Below are positions 1-8,476 of a stretch of 64,000 bases of DNA, piece after piece (position 1 is the first letter of the stretch; each line of letters opens with the position of its first letter). The notes beneath the pieces were generated by a model. The model made no database searches. It was not told the DNA's origin and saw nothing but the letters and a program-made list of their open reading frames with translations. This DNA is from an uncultured Croceitalea sp. GTDB taxonomy: Bacteria; Bacteroidota; Bacteroidia; Flavobacteriales; Flavobacteriaceae. The stretch is taken from the NCBI GenBank assembly GCA_947499565.1, contig CANMOV010000008.1, forward strand, positions 18,591-82,590. The letters run 5' to 3'. Position numbers and translations under genes: made by a program.

Positions 1-9
1 ACAATATGA

Positions 10-50
10 GCAAGCGAAACGAGGTTTCGCGCTGCAAGTCCCAAATCCTT
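10..50. repeat. 41-nt hairpin repeat, left copy
   Basis: The element runs GCAAGCGAAAC, three variable bases, GTTTCG, one variable base, GCTGCAAG and then a C-rich stretch ending CAAATCCTT. A close copy in the same orientation lies at 63893-63934. The arms GCGAAAC and GTTTCGC can pair around the variable triplet (GAG here, TTC in the other copy), so the stem is kept while the loop changes. It could be a dispersed palindromic repeat of the genome or the flank of an inserted region. Confidence 0.6.
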
Positions 51-158
51 ACCCCAAAACTTTGCGCTTGGATCCTGTTCGATTTTTGCAGTGTTTCGAT
101 AAATAAGCGTAAAACAAAAATCGGATAGGGCGTACCTACTCAGTGCTGCTATCAATAG

Positions 159-731
159 TCATTCGCTTGAAATGCTTTTACTTGCCTTTCTCTTATACCT
201 TGCAAGTTCACTTCTGGAAATCTCAAGTTTTAGGTAAGGCTTGCCAAGACTGCTCTTCACCAAACGTGCTTTGCCCAAGACATAATGAAAATCCTGAGAC
301 AGTCCTTTCATTTCGTCCTGTAGACATTCATACCGAATTTTGGGCACTGTAATATCAATTTCTTTCTGAGACAATTTAGGTTTTTTTATAAACTTTTTTT
401 CCCTTCTAGCCGGTTCTTGCTGTTTGAGGTTTTCTCCAAAAAGGGAAAGCAACATGACATTACTGGGCTTTGTCTGGGTGACTTCAATATCTCGAAGAAT
501 TGCAATATTGGCCTCGGTGCGTTTTCGGTTCTTTCGAATTTCCTCCAGGATACTATCTACAAAACGGTCATTGGGCTTAAAGCCGTGCCATTCAAAAAAA
601 TCGAGCATTTTCTCCAAAGCTTCGGATTGCGAACCTGCTATCTTTTTAGCGAATGGGCGGAACCGTTTTACCACGGATGCCCTTAGGTTCAAAGCCAAGT
701 ATTTGTACTCATATTTCCCTTTTACAACCAT
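159..731 (-). CDS. BfmA/BtgA-type mobilisation accessory protein
   Basis: A basic protein of 190 residues. The N-terminal 60 residues (starting MVVKGKYEYKYLAL) resemble the DNA-binding part of the BfmA/BtgA family, which helps a relaxase act at the transfer origin of Bacteroidota mobilisable elements. The middle and C-terminal parts are rich in Lys and Arg and predicted helical. In intact elements a relaxase gene follows directly. Here an ATG overlapping the stop codon opens only eight codons before a stop, so the relaxase is missing or has been cut away. A hairpin-dense non-coding stretch lies about 60 bases upstream of the start, where oriT would be expected. The family assignment rests on overall sequence feel rather than a hard motif. 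Confidence 0.7.
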   Translation of the reverse strand: MVVKGKYEYKYLALNLRASVVKRFRPFAKKIAGSQSEALEKMLDFFEWHGFKPNDRFVDSILEEIRKNRKRTEANIAILRDIEVTQTKPSNVMLLSLFGENLKQQEPARREKKFIKKPKLSQKEIDITVPKIRYECLQDEMKGLSQDFHYVLGKARLVKSSLGKPYLKLEISRSELARYKRKASKSISSE

Positions 732-789
732 TTTTCAACAAACTTTTTCTCTGTTTATGGGGCGTTTAGGATGTTTTTCAACAAACTTT

Positions 790-971
790 GGATTTGAATC
801 CAATTAAAAAACCAAAAATAACTACCTTAAAATCAATTATTTGCGAAGCGAATCGCTAACGTAGCGTCGCTTTAGCGCGTTACCCTCTCGCTATTCCTTT
901 TCGCCCCGCAGGGCGAATTCAGAATACCTTTCCTTTAAGGTAAAGGTCTTTGTGCTACTGGGATTGAATCC
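790..971. other. hairpin-dense intergenic stretch, candidate oriT
   Basis: This is the densest cluster of inverted repeats in the window. It contains GGATTTGAATCC (790-801), AGCGAATCGCT (about 847-857), a TAACG...CGTTA repeat with nested AGCG/CGCT (857-882), a perfect TTCGCCC-cgca-GGGCGAA hairpin (about 899-916), a near-palindrome of ACCTTT/AAAGGT around 926-947, and GGATTGAATCC (961-971), nearly repeating the first element. It is much richer in G+C than its surroundings and carries no reading frame worth calling. Lying just upstream of a mobilisation gene, it may be the transfer origin. That is inference from position and structure only. Confidence 0.4.
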
Positions 972-1050
972 TCATATTTTAAGAATGTAAAGGAGGTACT
1001 TTTAAGGAATGTTCATTCAAATCTTATAATAGTTAGACTATTCCAAAAAG

Positions 1051-1081
1051 AAAAGGGCAACTTTTACAAGTCGCCCCTTTT
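1051..1081 (-). terminator. hairpin terminator
   Basis: AAAAGGGC...ACTT pairs with AAGT...GCCCCTTTT across a short loop, and on the minus strand the stem is followed by a T-rich run. It ends the transcript of the small broken gene that stops at 1101. Confidence 0.65.
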
Positions 1082-1100
1082 ACATAATAACCTCCTTTCT

Positions 1101-1319
1101 TTAGATGGTGAACATGAATTTATAATTGTAAAGATTCTTGATAGCTTCCTCTTCCAAAATTTCCTCATAGTCCAAATGATTTTCTTGGGCGTATGCTTTT
1201 ATATCAGAACCGTGTTTTCGTTATACTTCTTTCTTGGATTGCTCCATAAGCTTTTCTTGTGTATCTCCGTCCAGATTATTGAAATTTAGACGAAACGGTA
1301 TATCTATATTGATGTCCAT
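1101..1319 (-). pseudogene. small element gene with premature stop
   Basis: Reading from ATG at 1319, codons 1-32 begin MDINIDIPFRLNF and end EQSKKEV, then codon 33 is TAA (1221-1223). The same frame continues for 39 further codons (RKHGSDIKAYAQ... to ...NYKFMFTI) before a second TAA followed at once by the hairpin terminator. The acidic, helix-like composition is continuous across the stop, so one 72-residue gene was most likely interrupted by a point mutation. It lies 11 bases downstream of the RadC-like gene in the same direction. I do not recognise the family. Confidence 0.6.
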
Positions 1320-1330
1320 ACTCTTCAATT

Positions 1331-1780
1331 TTACATCAACCCATAATCTGCAAAACTGTAGTAGTCGCCATTGGGTACGATTAGGATATGATCTAACAAT
1401 CGAATATCGAGAAGCTCGGCAGCTTTCTTTATTTTATTTGTGATATCCTTATCCGCTTGACTTGCTTTTAGCGTTCCGCTTGGATGGTTATGAGTTAGAA
1501 TAATAGCCACTGACAAGGACTTTAAAACCACGGCAAACAAGAGGCGTATATCAATAATTGTAGAAGTGATTCCGCCCTTGGAAAGTTGATAGATTCCTTT
1601 TACTTTATTGCTGTTGTTTAACAATATTACTTTGAAGGATTCATGTACTTGAATAGTGTCTTTGTCCCAAAGTTCGTGGAGCATTTCGGCAGCATCTTTG
1701 GAGGATTTTATCGTTCGCCAAAATGGGGAGGTAATACGTTCTTTATAGCTTATCCGTATTTCGTTAACTTTGTCTTTCAT
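1331..1780 (-). CDS. RadC-like JAB-domain protein
   Basis: 149 residues matching the JAMM/MPN+ part of RadC. The metal-binding signature HNHPSG-x4-S-x2-D is present at about residues 97-109 (THNHPSGTLKASQADKD), preceded by the glutamate-containing strand (around VHESFKV) typical of the fold. Full chromosomal RadC is about 220-230 residues with an N-terminal helix-hairpin-helix region, which this protein lacks; this short form is the one carried by conjugative elements. Despite the name, RadC proteins have no proven repair function. It sits between the ssb gene and the broken small gene, all on the minus strand. Confidence 0.85.
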   Translation of the reverse strand: MKDKVNEIRISYKERITSPFWRTIKSSKDAAEMLHELWDKDTIQVHESFKVILLNNSNKVKGIYQLSKGGITSTIIDIRLLFAVVLKSLSVAIILTHNHPSGTLKASQADKDITNKIKKAAELLDIRLLDHILIVPNGDYYSFADYGLM

Positions 1781-1813
1781 TGCTTTTGATTTTAGTATTA
1801 TCTCGGTAATGAA

Positions 1814-1848
1814 AAAGAGGGCAGAACTTTTGCGAGAATGCCCTCTTT
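1814..1848 (-). terminator. terminator after ssb
   Basis: AAAGAGGGC (1814-1822) pairs with GCCCTCTTT (1840-1848). On the minus strand the stem is followed by a run of T. It lies 20 bases after the ssb stop and before the RadC-like gene. Confidence 0.75.
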
Positions 1849-1868
1849 AATTTTAATGAATCACTAAA

Positions 1869-2222
1869 TTAGGCTGCCTTGTTTTCGTTCTTGTTACCTA
1901 AGAGTAATACCTCGCTGACAATCACTTCCGTGATATAGCGTTTTTCGCCTTCCTTGGTCTTATAGCTTCGAGAGGTCAATTTTCCTCCGATTGCCATTTC
2001 CTTGCCCTTACCTGCATATTTCTCAATAACCTCTGCGGTCTTGTTCCAAGCCACCATATTATGCCAGTCGGTAGATTGGATTTTTTCGCCTTTGGCGTTC
2101 TTGTAGTTTTCATTGGTGGCTAATGAAAAACGGATTACTTTTTTACCATTCTCTAAAATGGTCATTTCAGAATCGTTTCCCAGGTTTCCGATTAATTGGA
2201 CTTTGTTTCTTAATGTACTCAT
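1869..2222 (-). CDS. ssb: single-stranded DNA-binding protein
   Basis: 117 residues forming one OB fold: start MSTLRNKVQLIGNLG, then the conserved ...RFSLATNE... strand, a TDWHNMVAWNKTAEV block around residues 50-65, and KEMAIGGKLTSRSYKTKEG. The usual acidic C-terminal tip of chromosomal Ssb (DDDIPF type) is missing; the protein ends KNENKAA. That short form is typical of Ssb proteins carried on plasmids and conjugative elements, where it protects transferred single strands. A strong terminator follows the gene. Confidence 0.93.
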   Translation of the reverse strand: MSTLRNKVQLIGNLGNDSEMTILENGKKVIRFSLATNENYKNAKGEKIQSTDWHNMVAWNKTAEVIEKYAGKGKEMAIGGKLTSRSYKTKEGEKRYITEVIVSEVLLLGNKNENKAA

Positions 2223-2245
2223 AATTGAAAAAATTTAGAATTAAT

Positions 2246-2401
2246 TTATAACCCTGCCCGAACCCTTCGGACGGCTTTTAAAATCGATTTACTTATTATA
2301 TCCAGAGCGTTTTCCCTTTTTTTGATTTTTAACTTTGGTTTCGCTTCCTTTTTATTGATTTTGTATGATTTCATCTTTTCCGTTTTAGATTTACTTCCCA
2401 T
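2246..2401 (-). CDS. small basic protein upstream of ssb
   Basis: A 51-residue frame starting MGSKSKTEKMKSYKINKK and ending RRVRAGL, 23 bases upstream of ssb in the same direction. About a third of the residues are Lys or Arg. It has no recognised domain. Its orientation and position make it a plausible first gene of the ssb transcript; an overlapping plus-strand frame (2322-2543) looks less likely because it runs through the terminator at 2477 and against the operon. Confidence 0.35.
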   Translation of the reverse strand: MGSKSKTEKMKSYKINKKEAKPKLKIKKRENALDIISKSILKAVRRVRAGL

Positions 2402-2471
2402 AGTGCCGTCTGCTGTTACCCTTTTTTTGATGCTGTACGGATTACAATATCTGGACTTGGTAAAGACGTAT

Positions 2472-2497
2472 AAAAAAGCCCTGCTAAAGGCAGGGCT
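2472..2497 (-). terminator. rho-independent terminator
   Basis: AGCCCTGC and GCAGGGCT form a perfect 8-bp stem with a CTTT loop, followed on the minus strand by TTTTTT. It would stop minus-strand transcripts entering the mobile element remnant from the right. Confidence 0.8.
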
Positions 2498-2867
2498 GGC
2501 TTTATGCCGTCTCCAAGAACGGATGTTGTTGTTTTGCTTTTAAAAAAAAGAGATGGTAGCGGTACGGGATATGTAAGAAAACAGAAAGTGAAGAGTGCAT
2601 GGTCAATGGAAGTGAACCAAAGAACGCAACAATACCTTACATACTTTATCCTTAATTATAACAATGACTGTGATATTATTAATGGACTTACAACAAAAAA
2701 GTACACAATTAGATAAGAATCATGCATCTATTTTTTGGTCAGACATTTCCGTTTTAAATTCTTCTATGGTTTTGTATCACAAAGTGAAATGTATTCTTCT
2801 ATTATACCATGTTTCTATGCATTGCAAGGATGTAATTCTTTAAATGTATAAAATTTAATTGTAAATT
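2498..2867. other. non-coding gap
   Basis: About 370 bases between the terminator and the OmpA fragment. Short frames exist on the plus strand, but their composition is not protein-like and nothing in them is recognisable. No repeat or RNA was seen. Confidence 0.4.
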
Positions 2868-3248
2868 TTATTTAATTATAAGTTCAGATCTACTGTTGAT
2901 ATTATGTTCTTCATCAGAGCAGTCGATACCATTAGTGCATCTGTTCAAGAGTTGTTTTTCGCCATATCCTTTGGCACGAAGTCTATTTGGATCAATTACT
3001 TTATTGACCAAGTACTCCAAAGTAAATTTGGCACGTTTTTCCGATAGGCGAAGATTATAGTTGTCATTGCCCCTACTGTCTGTGTACAATCTAATAACAA
3101 TTTTTGATTTTGGAAATTGGCGCAAATAGTCTCTAACTTTTTCCAGTTCAGAAATGGCATCTGGTCTTATTATTGCTTGGTCAAGATCAAAATAGATTGG
3201 TTTAGGGAATTTCCGAAAATAGAAATTCTGTTTATCCTTGATTATTTT
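2868..3248 (-). pseudogene. OmpA-domain fragment lacking its 5' part
   Basis: The frame is open from just after a TAA near 3260 to the stop at 2868 and encodes a nearly complete OmpA C-terminal peptidoglycan-binding domain: IYFDLDQAIIRPDA, then VIRLYTDSRGNDNYNLRLSEKRA, then NRLRAKGYGEKQLLNRC, ending SRSELIIK. No ATG, GTG or TTG start exists ahead of the domain; the first ATG falls inside it, at 3125. The TPR and propeller regions that usually precede this domain in flavobacterial OmpA-family proteins are missing. I read it as the 3' remnant of a larger gene cut off near 3250, close to the start of the next operon. Confidence 0.7.
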
Positions 3249-3340
3249 TTTTTAACAGACTGAAATGCATTGTTAACAGATTAAAGTTTTTTAACGTAAA
3301 ATGGTTTGGCAACTTTACTTTAATTCAAAAAGAAGTTGCT

Positions 3341-5767
3341 ATGAAAATTCTCGCTATCAGACTAATATTATTCCTTTTTTGTAGTCATGCAATGTCACAG
3401 TCGGCTACACTTAGCGGTTATTTGCAAGACGAAAAACAATTCCCAGTTCCATTTGCCAATGTAATTTTATACTCTGTAGCTGACGGTAGTTTGGTAAAAG
3501 CTGGAACTACTACTGAAAATGGGTTTTATCAAATAAATAACATCCCAAAAGGTTCTTATTCTTTAGAATTTTCATCTCTTGGCTTCAACAATTTGAAATT
3601 AAGTAACATTGAATTAGCAACAGACCAAAAACTTGATTTAGGAGTAACCACGTTGATACAATCTTTGGAAGAATTGAATGAAGTTACTGTAACTGTTTCC
3701 AGACCGATAATTTCTGCTAAAGCCGACAGGACTATACTTAATGTCGAAGGAACTGTAAATAGTGTCGGGTTTGATGTCATTTCGTTATTGAGAAAAGCCC
3801 CCACCGTAGTTATGGATAACAATAACAACATTAATATTCTCGGCCGAACAGGACTTTTGGTCTATATAGATGGCAAACGACTACCCTTGATCGGGGATGA
3901 TTTGAGTAATTATCTTCAGAATATTTCTTCCGAACAAGTTGATAGACTTGATATCATTACAAATCCTGATGTTAGTTACGACGCCGAAGGCAATGCTGGT
4001 ATTATAGATATTCGAATGAAAAAAGATAAAAACCTTGGGGTAAATGGCACTCTAAAAACTACTTATAGTCAAGGTAAATATGCACGTTATAATGTAAATG
4101 CAAGCGGAAATTATCGCAATAAGAAGTTGAATATTTATTCATCAATCGGCATTTCTGACAATGCTCGTTTTAATGAAAGTAGGTTTGACAATTATCAAAA
4201 TGGTCTTCGTTTACTCGAAACCAATAATTTTAAAACCAACTCGCAAGATTTTAATTTTCAATTGGGAACAGATTTTTTTTTAGTCAAACATCACACGCTT
4301 GGCATATTGATTAATGGAAACAAGGGCTCAAGTGACCGAAATTTGCCTTCCAAAACTCAAATTTCAAATGAAAATACACCGAATCAAATAGATAGTCTTT
4401 TGTTGGTAAATGGGGCATCACACGCAAAAAACTCACGTCAAACATATAATCTCAATTATTTGTATGAAAATGAAAACGGACAGCGACTGAATATAGATTT
4501 AGATTATGGAAAATATCGCAACGAATCCGAGCGGTTTCAACCTAACCAATATTTTAATGACCAAAATGAATTGTTATTGGAACAAATCAGTCAAATCGAT
4601 GCCCCTACCCAAATTGATATTTATACGTCTAAAATTGATTTTGAACATAAACTTTGGGGTGGTAATCTAGGTGTAGGTATAAAAACTAGTAAAATTATTA
4701 CTGATAACACATATTTGTTTTCTGATAAAATTGATGACATTTTTCAACAGAACAATAGCCGCTCTCGATTATTTAATTATACAGAAAACGTATTCGCCAA
4801 TTATCTGAATTATTCAAAATCAATTTCTGATAAATGGATTCTATCAGTAGGTTTGAGAGCGGAAAACACCGATATCAATGGTGATTTACAGGCTTTTGTT
4901 ACTGAATTGGACGAACCGCCTGTAAAACTGGACTATCTAAATTGGTTTCCAAGTTTGGGATTGACCTTACGGGCAAGCGAAAATAACAACTATTCTTTTA
5001 ATTATGGTCGCCGCATTAATCGCCCTAATTATTTTTTGCTGAACCCGTTTACAGACCAGATTACACAATTATCTTTTGAAAAAGGAAATCCGTTTTTGCG
5101 TCCTGAAACCGTAGATAATTTTGAAGTTGGGTATTCTCATAAATCAAATTACAATTTCAAGGTTTTTTATAGCAAAACAAAGGATAAGATAACACGATTG
5201 GTCGGGCCAGAAGAAAACGACCCAAGAGCAACTTTTAGCACCTATGAAAACCTCGGTAGTCAGACGGTTTTTGGTTTTAATTCCAATATATCATTAACGC
5301 TAAATAGTTGGTTCAAAACATACTTTAATTTTAGTACTTCATACATTGACAATCAGGCGAATTTTGGAGACGACGCTATAATTGACCTACAAATTTTTTC
5401 ATATAAAATTTATTCACAGAATTCCTTTAAATTAAGCAATGATTTTAATGCCGAAATTTTAGGGTACTATAATGGCCCCAATATTTTTGGTGGTAATTTT
5501 AAAATGAACCCTATTTGGAGTATGGATGTCGGTTTGCAACGAAAATTTTTAAATGAAAACTTGAACATACGTCTGGTCGTAACAGATATTTTTTACACAA
5601 GCAATTTTGAAGGAGTGGCCGAATTTAACGGCCTGACTTATTTCGGAAGTGGACGGAGGGATAGTAGAAGGGTAAGTATAAATTTATCCTATAACTTCGG
5701 AAACCAAAATTTAAAATCGCGAGACCGAAACCAAGGATTGGCAAACGAGCAACAAAGAGTTGAATAA
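3341..5767 (+). CDS. outer-membrane beta-barrel protein with CarboxypepD_reg domain
   Basis: 808 residues. Residues 1-19 are a signal peptide ending HAMSQ. Residues about 22-105 form a carboxypeptidase-regulatory-like beta sandwich (SGYLQDEKQFPVPFANVILY..., GFYQINNIPKGSYSLEFSSLGF). Residues about 115-225 resemble a TonB receptor plug (VYIDGKRLPL, ...VDRLDIITNPDVSYDAEGNAGIIDI). The rest is a barrel of the OMP_b-brl_3 type with many aromatic strands. Such proteins sit in the outer membrane and are usually thought to move or sense a ligand. The stop codon overlaps the start of the histidine kinase gene by one base (TAATG), so protein and kinase are co-expressed, suggesting that the kinase/regulator pair controls it. 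Confidence 0.85.
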   Translation: MKILAIRLILFLFCSHAMSQSATLSGYLQDEKQFPVPFANVILYSVADGSLVKAGTTTENGFYQINNIPKGSYSLEFSSLGFNNLKLSNIELATDQKLDLGVTTLIQSLEELNEVTVTVSRPIISAKADRTILNVEGTVNSVGFDVISLLRKAPTVVMDNNNNINILGRTGLLVYIDGKRLPLIGDDLSNYLQNISSEQVDRLDIITNPDVSYDAEGNAGIIDIRMKKDKNLGVNGTLKTTYSQGKYARYNVNASGNYRNKKLNIYSSIGISDNARFNESRFDNYQNGLRLLETNNFKTNSQDFNFQLGTDFFLVKHHTLGILINGNKGSSDRNLPSKTQISNENTPNQIDSLLLVNGASHAKNSRQTYNLNYLYENENGQRLNIDLDYGKYRNESERFQPNQYFNDQNELLLEQISQIDAPTQIDIYTSKIDFEHKLWGGNLGVGIKTSKIITDNTYLFSDKIDDIFQQNNSRSRLFNYTENVFANYLNYSKSISDKWILSVGLRAENTDINGDLQAFVTELDEPPVKLDYLNWFPSLGLTLRASENNNYSFNYGRRINRPNYFLLNPFTDQITQLSFEKGNPFLRPETVDNFEVGYSHKSNYNFKVFYSKTKDKITRLVGPEENDPRATFSTYENLGSQTVFGFNSNISLTLNSWFKTYFNFSTSYIDNQANFGDDAIIDLQIFSYKIYSQNSFKLSNDFNAEILGYYNGPNIFGGNFKMNPIWSMDVGLQRKFLNENLNIRLVVTDIFYTSNFEGVAEFNGLTYFGSGRRDSRRVSINLSYNFGNQNLKSRDRNQGLANEQQRVE

Positions 5768-6783
5768 TGAAACTTACGTTCCAAAACATAATAAAGTTAG
5801 AACCAGTATTGCATGTGCTTTTTTGGTGTTTAGTTTTATTATATCCTTATATTAAATTCTTCAGCAATGATGGTGGATATTCAATGGGTCTGATGCATGA
5901 ATTATTAAATTTAATTTTTAATATGATTCCTGTATACACGATGTACTTGTGGTTTTTTTCAATAAATAACAAAAGAAGAATAGCACCTTTCATAATATTA
6001 TTTTTTGTAAGTCTTGCTTTTTTAGAATTCTACATCGATGGTTTTTTTCATACGGGGGATTCTCATAACTATTGGGCAGGAATTTTGACCAACTTTATAA
6101 GCTATTCTTCATTGACTATTTTGTTTTTTGCAGTTTATTCCTTGAAAGAATTGTATCATAAACAACAAGAATTGGATATTGCAGCTGTAAAAAATCAAGA
6201 AGCAGAATTACGTGTCTTGAAAAGTCAGATAAACCCGCACTTTTTATTCAATACGCTGAATACTATCTATGTAAGCGCCTTAGAAAGAGATTATAAAACA
6301 CCTGATTTAATTTTAAAACTTTCTGATAGTTTTAGGTATATTTTGACTGAAGGGCAAAAAAGTAAAGTGCCTTTAAAAAAAGAAATACGCCATATAAAGG
6401 ATTATATCAATCTTCAGGATGAACGTTTATCTAATAAAATTATAGTGGATTGGTCGGAAGATATAGATGATTATGAGGAAAAAATACCTCCTTTACTATT
6501 TATTTCATTGGTAGAAAATGCATTTAAATATAGCAGTATGTTAAAAGGCGAAAAGCATTTGATTCTTTTAAAAATAAAATCGAACAATGAAAAACTCACT
6601 TTTTATGCAGAAAATTCGTTTAAAGAGATTGCAGAAAATGAATTGGAGAACGATTGGAAAGAAAGTGGTATTGGACTTGAAAATACGAAAAGGAGGTTGC
6701 AATTATTGTTCCCGAATAAGCATAAAATGGAAATCAACAAAAGAGGTGAAACGTTTAAAGTTTTGCTAACGATACAATTATGA
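5767..6783 (+). CDS. LytS-type sensor histidine kinase
   Basis: 338 residues. Four to five hydrophobic segments fill residues 10-130, followed by a coiled linker and a His_kinase (PF06580) domain. The phosphoacceptor box SQINPHFLFNTLN has His at about residue 158. The ATP-binding lid includes LVENAFKYS and the glycine box GIGLENTKRRL. This family signals to LytTR response regulators. The gene overlaps the upstream barrel gene by one base and the downstream regulator by four, so all three form one transcript. No periplasmic domain is obvious, so the signal is probably sensed within the membrane. Confidence 0.9.
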   Translation: MKLTFQNIIKLEPVLHVLFWCLVLLYPYIKFFSNDGGYSMGLMHELLNLIFNMIPVYTMYLWFFSINNKRRIAPFIILFFVSLAFLEFYIDGFFHTGDSHNYWAGILTNFISYSSLTILFFAVYSLKELYHKQQELDIAAVKNQEAELRVLKSQINPHFLFNTLNTIYVSALERDYKTPDLILKLSDSFRYILTEGQKSKVPLKKEIRHIKDYINLQDERLSNKIIVDWSEDIDDYEEKIPPLLFISLVENAFKYSSMLKGEKHLILLKIKSNNEKLTFYAENSFKEIAENELENDWKESGIGLENTKRRLQLLFPNKHKMEINKRGETFKVLLTIQL

Positions 6784-7454
6784 TTCAATGTTTAATTCTA
6801 GAAGATGAAAAATCTGCACAGAAAGTGCTTAAAAGCTATGTCGACAAAACGCCGTTTCTCGAATGTATTGGTATTTATGAAACGGGACTGAACATTCCGA
6901 CATCAGAGATGCAAAAAGTTGACGTTTTATTTTTGGATATTCAATTGCCTGAATTGAACGGGCTTTCATTTTTAAAGACATTAATGAACCCGCCAAAAGT
7001 TATTGTAACATCGGCATATCCTGACTACGCCCTTGAAGCATTTGAAGAAGCTGTTGTTGATTATTTATTAAAGCCTTTTTCATATGAACGTTTTTTTAAG
7101 GCAGTTACAAGAGTAAGAAGCGATGCTAATTTTCAAAACAGAGAGATTGATAAAAATCTATTTCTGTATTCCAATAAGACCTTATACAAGATTAGTGCGG
7201 ATGATGTCTTGTTTTTGAAAGCAGAGGTAGATTACATTAATATTGTTACCAAAGAAAAAAGCTATCTGGTTTTGGATAGTTTACGCAATTGGAATGAAAA
7301 ATTGCAAAGTTTTAAATTTATTCAAGTACACCGTTCCTATGTCATAAACATTGATAAAATTACAAGAGTATATGGAAACCAGATTTATATAGACAAAAAG
7401 ACAATCCCAATTGGAATGACCTATAAAGATGATTTTTTAAGAATAATAAAATAA
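6780..7454 (+). CDS. LytTR-family response regulator
   Basis: 224 residues. Receiver domain at residues 1-115 with acidic pocket LILEDE, phosphoacceptor Asp53 in LFLDIQLPELNG, Thr/Ser switch in VTSAYPDYALEAFE and Lys in LLKPFSYERFFKA. The LytTR DNA-binding domain occupies about 130-224 (DVLFLKAEVDYINIV, HRSYVINIDKI). It starts four bases inside the kinase gene and is its obvious partner. The likely target is its own operon. Confidence 0.93.
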   Translation: MIQCLILEDEKSAQKVLKSYVDKTPFLECIGIYETGLNIPTSEMQKVDVLFLDIQLPELNGLSFLKTLMNPPKVIVTSAYPDYALEAFEEAVVDYLLKPFSYERFFKAVTRVRSDANFQNREIDKNLFLYSNKTLYKISADDVLFLKAEVDYINIVTKEKSYLVLDSLRNWNEKLQSFKFIQVHRSYVINIDKITRVYGNQIYIDKKTIPIGMTYKDDFLRIIK

Positions 7455-8032
7455 TTTCCTTTTAAGGCTATTAATCTTTCAGCACATTCCCTCTACATTT
7501 CACAAAAGCTTCATTTCGTGAAAAGAGCTTCACAACAAAGGTCTTGAACACAATCCCCAATTTTAGCTTTCCATTCCGTTAACCTTTCCCGCTGCTCTGG
7601 GAAGGAACACTACATTCCCGGGCCAAAATTGTGAATCAAGTCCGCTTTTCATCGGAAAGCCATCACTCGAAAATCCTTAAAAACCAAATCGCTGTCTTAC
7701 ATATTCTAAGGGGTCTATAATGGATAAAGCCTCTATTGTTTTTCGGGTAATCGAAAAACGGGCATTGCATAACCAATTCTAAATTAAACCCAGCTACTCA
7801 TTTCGCTTAACTGTCGGCACGCTCAAATCGAAACTAACTTTAAAAGAATTGCTAATGCCCTTATGGAACTTGTCAAGACTAAACAAGTCTTAGTGGAAAA
7901 TAAGGTTTCTACTTCCTTGAAAACCCAAGGGTTTTCTATTCATTGATAAAATCATCCGTTTAGTCCAATTCTAGACATTCTTTTTATCCGTCGGTTGTTC
8001 CATTTTTCAAATCTTTTAGAGAACAGCTAATG
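7455..8032. other. long intergenic region with inverted repeats
   Basis: 578 bases without a protein-like frame, richer in G+C than the flanking genes. Inverted repeats include TTTCAC/GTGAAA (7498-7523), TTTTCG/CGAAAA near 7740, an AAGACT/AGTCTT pair near 7880, the perfect GAAAACCC-aa-GGGTTTTC (7919-7936), and a long imperfect pair in which GGGCATTGCA...AATTCT near 7763 faces AGAATTGC-TAATGCCC near 7850. It separates convergent genes. It could hold terminators, a structured RNA or a recombination scar; I cannot decide which. Confidence 0.4.
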
Positions 8033-8476
8033 CTATACAAAATCATTTTCTAGTTTTCCAGAAATTAGAGTTTGATATAGTTCATAAGCACTTCTTTCAA
8101 CCCAGCATTTAGAAAGTCTATTATCCCTAACTGTCCATATAGCGATACCGCTAAATGAAATATACCTATTGTCAGGTTCGAGTCCAAACAGACCATTATT
8201 GTAACCTGAACAATCCCATCGGGAAACTACTTTGTTTTGTTGTTCGTTATAAAAAACATCTAAACCTTCCGTTTTTGTATCGACTAGTTGCTTTTGAAAT
8301 TCACCTACCCATTTTTTGAATTCTGTTCTACCCTTTATAATTTTTCCCGCATTGCTAATCATATAATCTTCGGTCATTAATTCATCTATGGCATCGAGTT
8401 CATGTGGACTGTGCCAAACTCTTTCAAAGAAATCCAATACAAGTTTTTCGGGAATTTGTTTTGATGTACTATCCAT
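8033..8476 (-). CDS. SnoaL-like / NTF2-fold protein
   Basis: 147 residues with the NTF2-like fold of the SnoaL polyketide-cyclase family: LVLDFFERVWHSPHELDAIDEL at the start, KGRTEFKKWVGEFQ in the middle and FSGIAIWTVRDNRLSKCWVERS near the end. Such orphan proteins have no fixed activity. It is a close paralogue of the protein at 9555-10010, with most blocks identical. Its start overlaps the stop of the GNAT gene by eight bases. Confidence 0.8.
   Translation of the reverse strand: MDSTSKQIPEKLVLDFFERVWHSPHELDAIDELMTEDYMISNAGKIIKGRTEFKKWVGEFQKQLVDTKTEGLDVFYNEQQNKVVSRWDCSGYNNGLFGLEPDNRYISFSGIAIWTVRDNRLSKCWVERSAYELYQTLISGKLENDFV

Larger units (their letters stand above)
159..2401 (-). mobile_element. 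remnant of a mobilisable or conjugative element
   Basis: On one strand lie a BfmA/BtgA-type mobilisation protein, a small gene with an internal stop, a RadC-like JAB protein and an Ssb, preceded by a small basic ORF. RadC-like and Ssb genes of this size are routine cargo of Bacteroidota conjugative elements. No integrase, relaxase or transfer gene is present here; the relaxase expected after the mobilisation gene is missing in the 158 bases that remain. The left limit of the element may lie outside the window. I infer a decaying remnant. Confidence 0.55.

Noticed and set aside
2322-2716. Plus-strand reading frames of about 70 codons.
   Set aside because: They run against the local operon, cross the terminator, and have no protein-like pattern.
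7680-7880. Integron-type attC sites in the structured intergenic region.
   Set aside because: Inverted repeats exist but no convincing RYYYAAC / GTTRRRY core pair, and no integron integrase is present.
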